56,526 nucleotides of DNA. It comes from Kosakonia oryziphila. GTDB lineage: Bacteria > Pseudomonadota > Gammaproteobacteria > Enterobacterales > Enterobacteriaceae. Made by a program: the position numbers and the translations under genes. Positions 9,776-18,934 of the stretch are shown one piece after another. The notes below the pieces were generated by a model, which saw nothing but the letters and a program-made list of their open reading frames with translations, had not been told where the DNA came from and ran no database searches. The stretch is taken from NCBI RefSeq assembly GCF_900094795.1, contig NZ_FMBC01000033.1:1-56526 (forward strand), given 5' to 3'. How positions within the stretch are numbered: position 1 is the first letter of the stretch; every line of letters starts with the position of its first letter.

Positions 9776-10693
9776 ATGATGGCATCGTTTAAACTCGCAC
9801 TCCTGCACCCACGCTACTGGGTGACCTGGAGCGGTCTGGCTCTGCTCTGGCTGCTCGTTCAACTTCCTTATCCCGTTCTGGTCCGCCTTGGCGCGGGGCT
9901 TGGACAATACTCCCGCCGTTTTCTGAAGCGTCGCGAACGCATCGCGCGCCGTAATCTTGAACTCTGCTTTCCGGTTATGAGCGAAGCGCTGCGTGATGCG
10001 CTGATCGGCAAAAATTTTATGTCTCTTGGTATGGGATTGATCGAAACCGGCATGGCATGGTTCTGGTCGGATAAACGTGTGCGCCGCTGGTTTGATGTTG
10101 AAGGTTACCAGCATCTACAGGCCGCGCAGGCCAGCGGACGGGGCGTAATGGTTGTCGGAGTACATTTCATGTCGCTGGAACTGGGCGGCCGAGTGATGGG
10201 ATTGTGCCAGCCAATGATGGCTACCTATCGCCAGCACAATAACCCGCTGATGGAGTGGGTGCAGACGCGCGGGCGTATGCGTTCTAATAAAAATATGATT
10301 GATCGTCGCAACCTGAAAGGGCTGGTGAATGCGTTAAAACAAGGGGAAGCCGTCTGGTTTGCGCCGGATCAGGACTATGGTCGCAAGGGAAGCACCTTCG
10401 CGCCGTTTTTCTCGGTGAAAAATGCCGCCACCACTAACGGCACGTATGTGCTTTCGCGCCTGTCGGGCGCTAAAATATTGACGGTAACGATGGTCCGCAA
10501 AACCGATGGCTCCGGTTATTCGTTGCATATTGGTTCCGCGTTAAATGATTATCCATGCGCGGATGAGTTTGCGGCGGCCAGCTATATGAATAAAGTGATT
10601 GAGCGTGAAATTTTGCGCGCGCCGGAACAGTATCTGTGGATCCATCGCCGTTTTAAAACTCGTCCGCTCGGCGAGCCTTCGCTCTATAACTAA
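9776..10693 (+). CDS. lpxP: Lipid A palmitoleoyl/lauroyl acyltransferase, LpxP-like
   Basis: A 305-residue inner-membrane acyltransferase of the LpxL/LpxM/LpxP family. One N-terminal membrane anchor (about 18-38) is followed by the acyltransferase domain with the catalytic H-x4-E motif in GVHFMSLELG. Diagnostic segments such as RVMGLCQPMMATYR and TNGTYVLSRLSGA agree with E. coli LpxP rather than LpxL, so palmitoleoylation of Kdo2-lipid IVA, typically at low temperature, is the best call. In E. coli lpxP is elsewhere on the chromosome; its position here between menI and suf is unusual. Two ATGs in tandem (9776 and 9779) are possible starts, with TAAGG upstream. Confidence 0.85.
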   Translation: MMASFKLALLHPRYWVTWSGLALLWLLVQLPYPVLVRLGAGLGQYSRRFLKRRERIARRNLELCFPVMSEALRDALIGKNFMSLGMGLIETGMAWFWSDKRVRRWFDVEGYQHLQAAQASGRGVMVVGVHFMSLELGGRVMGLCQPMMATYRQHNNPLMEWVQTRGRMRSNKNMIDRRNLKGLVNALKQGEAVWFAPDQDYGRKGSTFAPFFSVKNAATTNGTYVLSRLSGAKILTVTMVRKTDGSGYSLHIGSALNDYPCADEFAAASYMNKVIEREILRAPEQYLWIHRRFKTRPLGEPSLYN

Positions 10694-10706
10694 TCTCTTT
10701 TCTCAG

Positions 10707-10730
10707 CGCCCCAACTTCGGGGCGTTGTAT
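10707..10730 (+). terminator. Terminator of the lpxP-like gene
   Basis: CGCCCC-AACTTC-GGGGCG forms a tight stem and is followed by TTGTATTA. Confidence 0.65.
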
Positions 10731-10761
10731 TACATGACGTTAAAATTGACACGGGATGCTT

Positions 10762-11112
10762 ATGGTCAGGTTTATTGTGGTCAGTTGTTTTACCCTCTTT
10801 TCTGCATGTTCGTTCGCTGCCGGTATCAACCTCTCCTGCGATGAATATACTGCTGTTGTTGAACCTGACGGGCTTACCGTCAACGGCCATCGTTATACCA
10901 ATCCGCAAGAGAAGCCGTTCGATCTCTCTGACGATTACACTGGTCGCTCTCTGATTTATACCGACAGCCAGGATCAGAACAACCAGAGCAACTGGGTGGC
11001 CATCAACATCATCACGCAGATCTCCAGCGGTAAAAAAGCCTTCTTCTTTTCGAATAGCAAACACACGGATGATAAAGCCATCATCTGTACGCGTAAGGAT
11101 GCAGGGCAGTAA
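10762..11112 (+). CDS. Small exported protein of unknown function
   Basis: A 116-residue protein with a clear signal peptide (MVRFIVVSCFTLFSACSFAA) and likely cleavage around SFA/AG. The mature part of about 97 residues has two cysteines (in NLSCDEY and IICTRK) that could form a disulfide, as in small MliC/PliC-type periplasmic proteins, but I cannot assign it to that family. The Cys in the leader is not in a good lipobox (Phe at -3), so a soluble periplasmic protein is more likely than a lipoprotein. ATG 10762 has ACGGGA upstream; an ATG two codons earlier is less well placed. It converges on the EAL gene with only 2 bases between the stops. Confidence 0.7.
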   Translation: MVRFIVVSCFTLFSACSFAAGINLSCDEYTAVVEPDGLTVNGHRYTNPQEKPFDLSDDYTGRSLIYTDSQDQNNQSNWVAINIITQISSGKKAFFFSNSKHTDDKAIICTRKDAGQ

Positions 11113-11114
11113 GG

Positions 11115-11852
11115 TTAAAAGCCTTCCAGCAGTCGCAACTGACTGAAGGTTAACGGGCGGGAGAAAATGTATCCTTCGATGCCGATATGGCTGTAGCGGC
11201 TGAGCAGTGCAAGATCGGATGAACGTTCCACGCCCTCGCAAATTACATGCGTCCCAGGCGGGATCACCTTGTCGATCAAATTGTGCAGTGTTGATAATTT
11301 TGCCGGGCTGGTGGCAATGCCGTAAATAAGCGTTCGCGCGAGTTTAATTGTGTCAAAGCGAAACAGCCGCAGGCTGTCGGCGGATTCATCCAGGCTGCCA
11401 AAATTATCTAACAAGAGCATAAAACCATAGGTTCTCGCCTGCTCTAAAAACGCCTGGCAATCTCTATGTGGTGTATCAGTCAGCCACTTACCAATCTCAA
11501 TCTCAATGCGTTGTGGCGCTATATGATGATGTCCGCACCGCTGGTAAAGGCTGGCGAGGTACGCCATATCATTCATTAACTGAGCAGGAAGTTTGAATGA
11601 TACCGTGATACCTTCTTTCATTTTCAACAGTTCGCAGACGGTCTCAAACAAAAAATCGCTAACTGCTTTAATGGTTTCTCTCTCAAGAATATCGAAGGAT
11701 TGTTCTACTGGAAGCCAACGATCTTTGGCATTATAAATTTTGGCAAGAACTTCGTAGCGGAAAATATTTTTTCCAGAAAGATGCATGACGGGGTTAAACT
11801 CTGCGTTAACACTAAGTTTTTTGCCCGCAATTTCCAATGTTGTTATATTCAT
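11115..11852 (-). CDS. Degenerate EAL-domain protein
   Basis: A 245-residue stand-alone EAL domain. The fold markers are readable: YEVLAK in place of the EAL signature, VSFKLP in place of the Asn motif, IEIEIGK where catalytic EALs have E-I-T-E, LDNFG in place of DDFG, IKLAR in place of KID, CEGVER, and IEGYIFSRP in place of the QGY/F motif. Several metal ligands are lost (Asn to Lys, Glu to Lys, Asp-Asp to Asp-Asn, Gln to Glu), so c-di-GMP hydrolysis is unlikely. Size and degeneration recall RflP/YdiV and STM1697, which act by binding proteins, but it is not the same protein. I chose ATG 11852 (AGGGA just upstream) over GTG 11873. Confidence 0.75.
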   Translation of the reverse strand: MNITTLEIAGKKLSVNAEFNPVMHLSGKNIFRYEVLAKIYNAKDRWLPVEQSFDILERETIKAVSDFLFETVCELLKMKEGITVSFKLPAQLMNDMAYLASLYQRCGHHHIAPQRIEIEIGKWLTDTPHRDCQAFLEQARTYGFMLLLDNFGSLDESADSLRLFRFDTIKLARTLIYGIATSPAKLSTLHNLIDKVIPPGTHVICEGVERSSDLALLSRYSHIGIEGYIFSRPLTFSQLRLLEGF

Positions 11853-12340
11853 TATCCCTGAATCAGCTCCCACTCAAAAGAACAGGTCTAACCACTATAT
11901 AATTTTTCGATTCTACACAACTCATCATAAAGTTTGAAAATTGTTTTGAATGATCGATCCTCTCTTTTCGATAGCCTGTATCTATTACTATTATTAAAAT
12001 GATCGCTTAAATCTATAAATAAATATGGCCTTTTATTTTATGTATTTTTATTGTGTCAGTTTTATCAACTAATGATTTGTGTTTTGTATTATTTATCTCC
12101 TTGTTTTTCTGCGGTAAAGTGGACTCAACGCAAATTTATACGTGCTTACCGCCTATAGCAGGATTCACCAAAAGTGTAAACTTTGGCGCATATCACCCCT
12201 TTTCAGTCTGAAGATTTCCTGCCACTGCTTCACATCACGTTATTCGTTGATCTTTTTTTGATCTTTTTTAGTCATGAATGTGCTCCGGGAAGATGTATTT
12301 TTAACAGGCATATCGACCGAAGACAGTGGGAGATTAAAAA

Positions 12341-12433
12341 ATGAAATATTATTTTGTGGCAATATCACTTCCGCTTTTGTGTACCGATGAGAGGGAAAGC
12401 CTTAAAGAAATAAATATGCTCCGAATGCGCTAA
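12341..12433 (+). CDS. Possible 30-aa small protein
   Basis: ATG 12341 is preceded by GTGGGAG at ideal spacing and opens 30 codons (MKYYFVAISLPLLCTDERES..., ending NMLRMR). The first half is hydrophobic, so it could be a tiny membrane or exported peptide. There is no homologue I know of. Because it lies in AT-rich DNA next to a gene remnant, chance is a real alternative. Confidence 0.25.
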   Translation: MKYYFVAISLPLLCTDERESLKEINMLRMR

Positions 12434-12483
12434 TAAAACCCTTTCAAATTTGCGATTAATGAATTGCGTATGCAAGGGACGCG

Positions 12484-12588
12484 ATGAGTACTGAAAATAA
12501 CAAAAGTCGATCGCGGTATTTTTATACGCTATTGCTGTACGTCAAAAATATCGTGCGTGAGTTGTGGGTGTCGCAATATGTACGTTGA
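12484..12588 (+). CDS. Possible 34-aa small protein
   Basis: AAGGGACGCG precedes ATG 12484, a strong ribosome site, and the frame runs 34 codons (starting MSTENNKSRSRYFYTLLLYV and ending WVSQYVR). It has a polar, basic start followed by one short hydrophobic-aromatic stretch. It lies 50 bases after the previous small ORF on the same strand. It is unrecognised and could be a gene remnant or chance. Confidence 0.25.
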   Translation: MSTENNKSRSRYFYTLLLYVKNIVRELWVSQYVR

Positions 12589-12653
12589 AGTCAGGCGATG
12601 AGCCTGTGCGATCTCCACTCTCCATCGGCGGGGGAGTGGAGTATCACGGAGAG

Positions 12654-12770
12654 TTATAACGGCCTGGAGAGGAAGTCCTCAATCAAGCGCAGCACCACCT
12701 CAGGGCTTTCACGGTTGCTGATATGTGCAGCATTCGGGACCAGCGTGAAATCGCAGCCCAGCTTTTCAGC
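12654..12770 (-). pseudogene. C-terminal remnant of an alpha/beta hydrolase
   Basis: The minus strand reads AEKLGCDFTLVPNAAHIS, then NRESPEVVLRLIEDFLSRPL and a stop. This is the classic end of an alpha/beta-hydrolase: the catalytic His in NAAHIS followed by the final amphipathic helix VLRLIEDFL. Upstream (above 12770) the frame no longer resembles the family and no start or nucleophile-elbow motif is present, so only the last ~38 codons survive. The parent gene was probably lost by deletion. Confidence 0.6.
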
Positions 12771-13270
12771 CCGACATTGTTGCCTTCATCAACTTTCTCC
12801 ATGTTTGCAGGGCGTAGCCTGGATTTAAACCAGGCGATCTCTTACAGGAGATATTTTCGCCGCGTTGGGTGAGAAAATCTTAATTGCAGAGAAACGTCTT
12901 AAGCTGTGGCCAATGCGATATCGCAAATGTCGCTGTTTTTTCCATTGCGATCTCTGTTCACATAACCGTGGGTTTTATCGCGATTGGTGAAGATGAAATG
13001 GGCCTAAATGGAGCATGTGCTTCTGTTTTTTGATAACCCACTACCTTTTTAAGGCGATGTCTTTTTGATCCTATCTCAAAAATAGGTATTGCCTATACAT
13101 CTTATCTTTTTCGCCGGATGTTCGCGGTTGGTTGTTTTAAATTCATTACTTATCAATCTCTTAAACATTTTTTCACTTATCTGTAAAGCCTTTGCCTGGA
13201 GACTATGCTTATAGCAACCGTTGAAAAAAGAGCTACAGGGGGAATACCCCTGCGGGAAAGAGGTTGAAGT

Positions 13271-13299
13271 GAGAATGATTGTCACTACCATAGCATTAT
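13271..13299 (+). promoter_or_regulatory. suf promoter with Fur box
   Basis: GAGAATGATTGTCACTACC (13271-13289) agrees with the Fur consensus at 14 of 19 positions. A plausible -10, CATTAT (13294-13299), lies immediately after, so Fur would cover the core promoter. Iron-repression of suf by Fur is established in E. coli. OxyR, IscR and IHF sites also act there, but I cannot place them confidently. Just upstream is a short hairpin, CAGGGG-GAATA-CCCCTG (13236-13252). Confidence 0.7.
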
Positions 13300-13331
13300 G
13301 CCCTTCGAATCTGGTGAGTTGAGGTAACGTG

Positions 13332-13688
13332 ATGGAATCATTTAATCCGGAAGATTTTGCGTGGCGCGGGCTGACCATGACGCCTGCCGCTGCTGAACAT
13401 ATTCGTACGCTGGCCAGTAAACAAGCCGGTGTGCTGGGTGTGCGGCTCGGTATTAAGCAGACGGGCTGTGCGGGCTTTGGTTATGTGCTGGATACCGTGA
13501 CGGAGCCGAATGTCGACGATTTGCTGTATGAATCCGCAGGCGCGCGCCTTTACGTTTCACTTCAGGCGATGCCCTTTATTGATGGCACTGAAGTGGATTA
13601 TGTGCGTGAAGGGTTAAATCAGATCTTCAAATTTCATAACCCGAAAGCCCAGCACGAATGTGGCTGTGGCGAAAGCTTTGGGGTATAG
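13332..13688 (+). CDS. sufA: SufA, A-type Fe-S carrier
   Basis: A 118-residue A-type carrier with the three invariant cysteines: one in [10 protein letters not shown] and two in the C-terminal [10 protein letters not shown]. It transfers clusters from SufBCD to apoproteins during iron limitation or oxidative stress. The ATG at 13332 follows GAGG with 7-base spacing; a GTG one codon earlier is also in frame. First gene of sufABCDSE, 8 bases before sufB. Confidence 0.95.
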   Translation: MESFNPEDFAWRGLTMTPAAAEHIRTLASKQAGVLGVRLGIKQTGCAGFGYVLDTVTEPNVDDLLYESAGARLYVSLQAMPFIDGTEVDYVREGLNQIFKFHNPKAQHECGCGESFGV

Positions 13689-13696
13689 GCGGTACT

Positions 13697-15181
13697 ATGT
13701 CTCGTAATACTGAAGCAACTGACGATGTCAAAATCTGGACCGGTAACCTCAATTATAAAGAGGGGTTCTTTACGCAATTAACCACCGATGAGCTGGCGAA
13801 AGGCATCAATGAAGATGTCGTGCGGGCGATCTCGGCAAAACGTAACGAGCCGGAGTGGATGCTGGAGTTCCGTCTGAGTGCTTTTCGTGCCTGGCTTGAA
13901 ATGGAAGAGCCGCACTGGCTGAAAGCGCACTATGACAAACTGAATTATCAGGACTACAGCTACTATTCGGCGCCATCTTGCGGTAATTGCGATGACACGT
14001 GCGTCTCGCAGCCTGGTGCTGTGCAACAGACAGGCGCGAACGCGTATCTGACTGATGAAGTGGAAGCCGCGTTTAACCAACTGGGCGTACCGGTGCGTGA
14101 AGGCAGAGAAGTGGCGGTGGACGCCATTTTCGACTCGGTTTCTGTTGCCACCACTTACCGCGAGAAACTGTCGGAGCAGGGCATTATTTTCTGCTCGTTC
14201 GGTGAGGCTATTCACGATCATCCCGAACTGGTGAAAAAGTACCTCGGTACCGTGGTGCCATCGAATGACAACTTCTTTGCTGCGCTGAATGCTGCAGTTG
14301 CCTCCGACGGCACGTTTATTTATATCCCGAAAGGCGTGCGTTGCCCGATGGAACTGTCCACCTATTTCCGTATCAATGCGGAGAAAACTGGCCAGTTCGA
14401 ACGTACTATTCTGGTGGCTGATGAAGGCAGTTATGTCAGCTATATCGAAGGTTGCTCCGCGCCGGTGCGCGATAGCTACCAGCTTCACGCGGCAGTGGTG
14501 GAAGTGATCATCCACAAAGATGCCGAAGTAAAATACTCCACCGTGCAGAACTGGTTCCCCGGCGACAACAACACGGGCGGCATTCTTAACTTCGTCACCA
14601 AGCGCGCGCTGTGTGAAGGCGAAAACAGCAAGATGTCGTGGACGCAATCAGAAACCGGTTCGGCCATTACGTGGAAATATCCGAGCTGCATTCTGCGTGG
14701 TGACAACTCCATTGGCGAGTTCTTCTCCGTGGCGCTGACCAGCGGACATCAGCAGGCCGACACCGGTACCAAGATGATCCACATCGGCAAGAACACCAAA
14801 TCGACCATTATTTCGAAAGGGATCTCGGCCGGACATAGCCAGAACAGCTATCGCGGACTGGTGAAAATCATGCCGACGGCAACGAATGCCCGTAACTTTA
14901 CCCAGTGCGACTCGATGCTGATCGGTCCGGACTGTGGTGCGCATACTTTCCCGTATGTTGAATGTCGTAATAACAGCGCCCAGCTTGAACACGAAGCCAC
15001 AACCTCGCGCATTGGCGAAGATCAACTGTTCTATTGCCTGCAACGTGGTATCAGCGAGGATGATGCTATCTCGATGATTGTTAACGGTTTCTGTAAAGAT
15101 GTCTTCTCCGAGTTGCCGCTGGAATTTGCCGTTGAAGCGCAAAAACTGCTGGCTATCAGCCTTGAACACAGCGTCGGTTAA
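13697..15181 (+). CDS. sufB: SufB, Fe-S scaffold subunit
   Basis: A 494-residue protein essentially the size of E. coli SufB (495). It starts [17 protein letters not shown] and shows conserved segments such as [14 protein letters not shown] [28 protein letters not shown] and [20 protein letters not shown]. SufB forms the SufBC2D complex and is where SufE-delivered sulfur and iron assemble. I set the start at ATG 13697; an in-frame ATG 13 codons upstream lies inside sufA and has no family support. Confidence 0.96.
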   Translation: MSRNTEATDDVKIWTGNLNYKEGFFTQLTTDELAKGINEDVVRAISAKRNEPEWMLEFRLSAFRAWLEMEEPHWLKAHYDKLNYQDYSYYSAPSCGNCDDTCVSQPGAVQQTGANAYLTDEVEAAFNQLGVPVREGREVAVDAIFDSVSVATTYREKLSEQGIIFCSFGEAIHDHPELVKKYLGTVVPSNDNFFAALNAAVASDGTFIYIPKGVRCPMELSTYFRINAEKTGQFERTILVADEGSYVSYIEGCSAPVRDSYQLHAAVVEVIIHKDAEVKYSTVQNWFPGDNNTGGILNFVTKRALCEGENSKMSWTQSETGSAITWKYPSCILRGDNSIGEFFSVALTSGHQQADTGTKMIHIGKNTKSTIISKGISAGHSQNSYRGLVKIMPTATNARNFTQCDSMLIGPDCGAHTFPYVECRNNSAQLEHEATTSRIGEDQLFYCLQRGISEDDAISMIVNGFCKDVFSELPLEFAVEAQKLLAISLEHSVG

Positions 15182-15198
15182 GAATTAAAGGATAATAA

Positions 15199-15945
15199 AT
15201 GTTAAGTATCAATGATTTGCAGGTGAGCGTTGAAGGCAAAGCAATCCTGCGCGGTTTGAGTCTGAGCGTTCGTCCAGGCGAAGTGCATGCCATCATGGGG
15301 CCGAACGGTTCCGGGAAAAGTACGCTTTCCGCAACCCTCGCCGGACGTGAAGATTATGAAGTCGTTGGTGGCCGCGTGGAATTTAAAGGCAAAGATTTGC
15401 TGGAACTGTCGCCGGAAGATCGCGCCGGGGAAGGTATCTTTATGGCCTTTCAGTATCCGGTAGAAATTCCCGGCGTTAGCAACCAGTTCTTTTTACAGAC
15501 GGCGCTGAATGCGGTGAGGAAATATCGCGGCAAGGACGAGCTTGATCGCTTCGATTTTCAGGATCTGATGGAAGATAAAATCAAACTGCTGAAGATGCCG
15601 GAAGATCTGCTGACTCGTTCGGTGAACGTGGGTTTCTCTGGGGGGGAGAAGAAGCGTAACGATATTCTGCAAATGGCGGTGCTGGAACCGGACCTCTGCA
15701 TTCTTGATGAAACTGACTCCGGGCTGGATATTGATGCGCTGAAAATCGTTGCTGACGGGGTGAACGCCCTCCGCGATGGGAAACGGGCTTTTATTATCGT
15801 CACACACTACCAGCGTATTCTCGATTACATCAAACCCGACTTTGTGCATGTGTTGTATCAGGGGCGCATCGTGAAGTCCGGCGATTTCACGCTGGTTAAG
15901 CAACTGGAGGAGCAGGGCTATGGCTGGCTTACCGAACAGCAGTAA
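15199..15945 (+). CDS. sufC: SufC, ATPase of the SufBCD scaffold
   Basis: A 248-residue ABC-type ATPase, the same length as in E. coli. Walker A is GPNGSGKST (34-42), the signature is FSGGEKKRNDILQ and Walker B with its catalytic Glu is LCILDETDSGLD. It drives conformational changes in SufB-SufD and is not a membrane transporter subunit. Ribosome site AAGGATAATAA before the ATG. Its end overlaps sufD by 26 bases. Confidence 0.96.
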   Translation: MLSINDLQVSVEGKAILRGLSLSVRPGEVHAIMGPNGSGKSTLSATLAGREDYEVVGGRVEFKGKDLLELSPEDRAGEGIFMAFQYPVEIPGVSNQFFLQTALNAVRKYRGKDELDRFDFQDLMEDKIKLLKMPEDLLTRSVNVGFSGGEKKRNDILQMAVLEPDLCILDETDSGLDIDALKIVADGVNALRDGKRAFIIVTHYQRILDYIKPDFVHVLYQGRIVKSGDFTLVKQLEEQGYGWLTEQQ

Positions 15946-17191
15946 CGCGCTGCAACAGTGGCACCACCTGTTCGAAACCCAGGGCGGATCGCGCTCGGAA
16001 GTGGCGCAACAGCATTTGCAACAAATGTTGCGCTTAGGCCTGCCAACGCGCAAACAGGAGAACTGGAAATACACCCCGCTTGAGGGATTACTGAATAACC
16101 AGTTTGTTAGTGCGTGCGCCACGGTAAACACCGCGCAGCGTGATGCGCTGGCGTTACCGGTGGATGCCATCAGGTTAGTGTTTGTCGATGGACAGTTCAG
16201 CGCAGAATTAAGCGATGAGATAGCCGGTTCCGGTTTTGAAGTGACGTTCAGCGACGCACGCCATGTTCTGCCAGCACCGGTGCAGCCGGAGATGTTCCTG
16301 CATCTGACTGAAAGCCTGGCGCAGAACATGACCTGGATTCAGGTCGCGCGCAATCAACGCCCGACGAAACCTTTGTTGCTGATGCATATCACTCAGGGGC
16401 TGGCGGGCGAGGAGATGAACACCGCGCATTATCGCCATCATCTCGAACTGGCGCAGGGCGCCGAAGCGACAATCTATGAGCATTATGTCAGCCTCAACGA
16501 ACAGCCACACTTTACCGGTTCGCGTCTGACGATGAATGTGGAGGCAAATGCACATTTGCACCATGTGAAGCTGGCGTTTGAAAACCCGCAAAGCTATCAC
16601 TTTTCGCATAACGATCTTCTTCTGGGAGCCGATGCGGCGGCTGACAGTCATAGCTTCCTGCTCGGCGGCCTGGTTTTGCGCCATCACACCAGTACGCAAC
16701 TGAATGGTGAAAACACGCAGCTTAATATCAACAGCCTGGCGATGCCGGTGAAATCAGAAGTGTGCGACACCCGCACCTGGCTTGAACACAACAAAGGTTA
16801 TTGCAACAGCCGCCAGTTACATAAAACTATTGTCAGCGATAAAGGACGGGCGGTGTTCAACGGTTTAATCAACGTTGCGCAACACGCGATTAAAACCGAC
16901 GGCCAGATGACCAACAATAATCTGCTGTTAGGACGTCTGGCGGAAATAGATACCAAACCGCAACTGGAAATTTATGCTGACGATGTGAAGTGCAGCCACG
17001 GCGCAACAGTTGGCCGTATTGATAATGAACAGATGTTTTATCTGCGCTCGCGCGGTATTAACCAGCAGGCGGCGCAGAAAATGATCATCCATGCTTTTGC
17101 CGCTGAACTGACGGAAGTGATTAGCGACGAAGCGTTGAAAGAACAGGTTCTGGCGCGTATCAGTCAGCGCCTGGCAGGGGGCGTAGCATGA
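15920..17191 (+). CDS. sufD: SufD, Fe-S scaffold subunit
   Basis: A 423-residue protein, exactly the length of E. coli SufD. It carries the SufBD beta-helix core, with the C-terminal motif [20 protein letters not shown] including the conserved Cys and His thought to help form the nascent cluster. It is needed for iron entry in SufBC2D. It overlaps both sufC (26 bases) and sufS (4 bases), so translation is tightly coupled. Confidence 0.96.
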   Translation: MAGLPNSSNALQQWHHLFETQGGSRSEVAQQHLQQMLRLGLPTRKQENWKYTPLEGLLNNQFVSACATVNTAQRDALALPVDAIRLVFVDGQFSAELSDEIAGSGFEVTFSDARHVLPAPVQPEMFLHLTESLAQNMTWIQVARNQRPTKPLLLMHITQGLAGEEMNTAHYRHHLELAQGAEATIYEHYVSLNEQPHFTGSRLTMNVEANAHLHHVKLAFENPQSYHFSHNDLLLGADAAADSHSFLLGGLVLRHHTSTQLNGENTQLNINSLAMPVKSEVCDTRTWLEHNKGYCNSRQLHKTIVSDKGRAVFNGLINVAQHAIKTDGQMTNNNLLLGRLAEIDTKPQLEIYADDVKCSHGATVGRIDNEQMFYLRSRGINQQAAQKMIIHAFAAELTEVISDEALKEQVLARISQRLAGGVA

Positions 17192-18408
17192 GTTTTCCCG
17201 TGAACGCGGTACGCGCCGATTTTCCGGTGTTGCTGCGTGAAGTGAACGGATCGCCGTTGGCTTACCTCGACAGCGCTGCCAGCGCGCAAAAACCGAATCA
17301 GGTAATTGATGCCGAAGCGGAGTTTTACCGCCACGGTTACGCTGCCGTGCATCGGGGGATCCATACCCTTAGTGCGGAAGCCACGCAGCGTATGGAGCAG
17401 GTGCGTGAGAAGGCGGCGGCGTTTCTGAACGCGCGTTTGCCGGAAGAGCTGGTATTTGTGCGCGGAACGACGGAAGGGATTAACCTGGTCGCCAATAGCT
17501 GGGGTAACAGCCAGGTGTGTGCGGGCGACAACATCATCATCAGCGCGATGGAGCACCATGCGAACATTGTGCCATGGCAGATGTTGTGTGAACGTGTGGG
17601 CGCACAGTTGCGGGTGGTCCCGCTTAACCAGGATGGCACCCTGCAATTAGAGGTGCTGCCGACACTGCTGGATAAACGCACGCGGCTACTGGCGATCACC
17701 CAAGTTTCTAACGTGCTGGGAACGGAAAACCCGGTAGCGCAGATGATCGCGTTGGCGCATCAGCACGGCGCGAAAGTGCTGGTGGACGGCGCGCAGGCTG
17801 TGATGCATCACCCGATAGACGTACAGGCGCTGGACTGCGATTTCTATGTTTTCTCCGGGCATAAATTATATGGCCCGACTGGTATTGGCGTGCTGTATGC
17901 CAAAGAGGAAATTTTGCAGGCTATGCCGCCGTGGGAAGGCGGAGGTTCAATGATTGCCACCGTCAGACTGAGGGAAGGCACTACCTACGCGAAAGCGCCG
18001 TGGCGGTTTGAAGCCGGGACGCCGAATACTGGTGGGATTATCGGGCTGGGCGCGGCGATCGATTATGTGACCGCATTGGGCCTGAAGGCGATAGGCGAGT
18101 ATGAGCAGACCTTGATGCGTTATGCGCTGGCGGCGCTGGCGGAGGTGCCGGATTTGACGCTCTATGGCCCGTCACAGCGTCAGGGGGTAATTGCCTTCAA
18201 CCTTGGTAAACATCACGCTTATGACGTTGGTAGTTTCCTCGATAATTATGGTATTGCCGTCCGTACCGGGCATCACTGTGCGATGCCGCTGATGGCTTTT
18301 TACAACGTGCCTGCCATGTGTCGTGCTTCGCTGGTCATGTACAATACGCAAGAAGAGGTGGATCGTCTGGTGGCTGGCCTGAAACGTATTCATCAGTTAC
18401 TGGGCTAA
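17188..18408 (+). CDS. sufS: SufS, cysteine desulfurase
   Basis: A 406-residue PLP enzyme. PLP-binding Lys226 lies in [11 protein letters not shown] and the persulfide-forming Cys364 in [10 protein letters not shown]; both are at the same numbers as in E. coli. It is a type II desulfurase and also has selenocysteine lyase activity. It passes sulfur to SufE, encoded 14 bases downstream. Confidence 0.97.
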   Translation: MSFPVNAVRADFPVLLREVNGSPLAYLDSAASAQKPNQVIDAEAEFYRHGYAAVHRGIHTLSAEATQRMEQVREKAAAFLNARLPEELVFVRGTTEGINLVANSWGNSQVCAGDNIIISAMEHHANIVPWQMLCERVGAQLRVVPLNQDGTLQLEVLPTLLDKRTRLLAITQVSNVLGTENPVAQMIALAHQHGAKVLVDGAQAVMHHPIDVQALDCDFYVFSGHKLYGPTGIGVLYAKEEILQAMPPWEGGGSMIATVRLREGTTYAKAPWRFEAGTPNTGGIIGLGAAIDYVTALGLKAIGEYEQTLMRYALAALAEVPDLTLYGPSQRQGVIAFNLGKHHAYDVGSFLDNYGIAVRTGHHCAMPLMAFYNVPAMCRASLVMYNTQEEVDRLVAGLKRIHQLLG

Positions 18409-18422
18409 CTAAAGAGGCAAGA

Positions 18423-18839
18423 ATGGCCGCATTACCTGATAAAGAGAAATTGCTGCGCAATTTTGCCCGCTGTGCCAACTGGGAAGAGAAGTACCTTTAT
18501 ATTATCGAACTGGGACAGCGGTTGCCGGCGCTGAGCGTCGTGGATCATAATCCGCAAAACATTATCCAGGGGTGTCAAAGCCAGGTCTGGATTGTGATGC
18601 ATTGTAATGACGATGGCGTGATTGAGTTGGCTGGCGACAGCGATGCCGCGATTGTTAAAGGGCTTATTGCCATCGTTTTTGCACTGTACCAGCAGATGAC
18701 GCCACAGGACATCATCGAGTTCGATGTTCGTCCGTGGTTCGAAAAACTCTCTTTGGCACAGCATCTCACTCCTTCACGTTCGCAGGGGCTGGAAGCAATG
18801 ATCCGTGCAATCCGCTCCAAAGCTGCCAACATTAGCTAA
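18423..18839 (+). CDS. sufE: SufE, sulfur-acceptor protein
   Basis: A 138-residue SufE with the acceptor Cys51 in [10 protein letters not shown]. It takes persulfide sulfur from SufS Cys364 and hands it to SufB. The start is ATG 18423 after AAAGAGGCAAG; longer in-frame extensions run into sufS. Last gene of the suf operon, followed by a strong terminator. Confidence 0.96.
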   Translation: MAALPDKEKLLRNFARCANWEEKYLYIIELGQRLPALSVVDHNPQNIIQGCQSQVWIVMHCNDDGVIELAGDSDAAIVKGLIAIVFALYQQMTPQDIIEFDVRPWFEKLSLAQHLTPSRSQGLEAMIRAIRSKAANIS

Positions 18840-18867
18840 ACTCAAAGAAAAGCTTTCATTCTGTTAT

Positions 18868-18898
18868 GCGAGGCGTTTTTTGCCTCGCTGGTTTTCAG
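18868..18898 (+). terminator. suf operon terminator
   Basis: GCGAGGC-GTTTTTT-GCCTCGC forms a 7-bp stem, followed by TGGTTTTC. Confidence 0.75.
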
Positions 18899-18934
18899 CT
18901 TTCCGGCGTTTTGCCAGTGAATACAGGAACGACA

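Larger units (their letters stand above)
11853..13331. other. AT-rich 1.5-kb gap between the EAL gene and sufA
   Basis: No full-length gene is visible. The first half (11880-12340) is strongly AT-rich with T-runs and resembles H-NS-type DNA. It holds two tiny ORFs with good ribosome sites (12341 and 12484), a fragment of an alpha/beta hydrolase on the minus strand (12654-12770), a hairpin GCCTGG-ATTTAAA-CCAGGC (near 12818-12836), and the suf promoter with a Fur box close to 13280. The stretch from 12850 to 13200 shows nothing I recognise. Confidence 0.6.

Noticed and set aside
12178..12340. Possible toxin-antitoxin or sRNA locus in the T-rich stretch
   Set aside because: Repeated GATCTTTTTT tracts look suggestive, but no stable hairpin precedes them and no promoter with a matching transcript is evident.
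12598..12828. A 76-codon plus-strand open frame in the gap before suf
   Set aside because: It overlaps the minus-strand hydrolase remnant in antisense and resembles no family, so its openness is explained by the old gene.
13076..13378. A 100-codon minus-strand frame covering the suf promoter
   Set aside because: It reads through the Fur box and sufA start, has no good ribosome site and no recognisable motif.
13778..14647. A 289-codon open frame antisense to sufB
   Set aside because: It lies wholly within conserved sufB, with His/Arg-rich low-quality composition typical of shadow frames.
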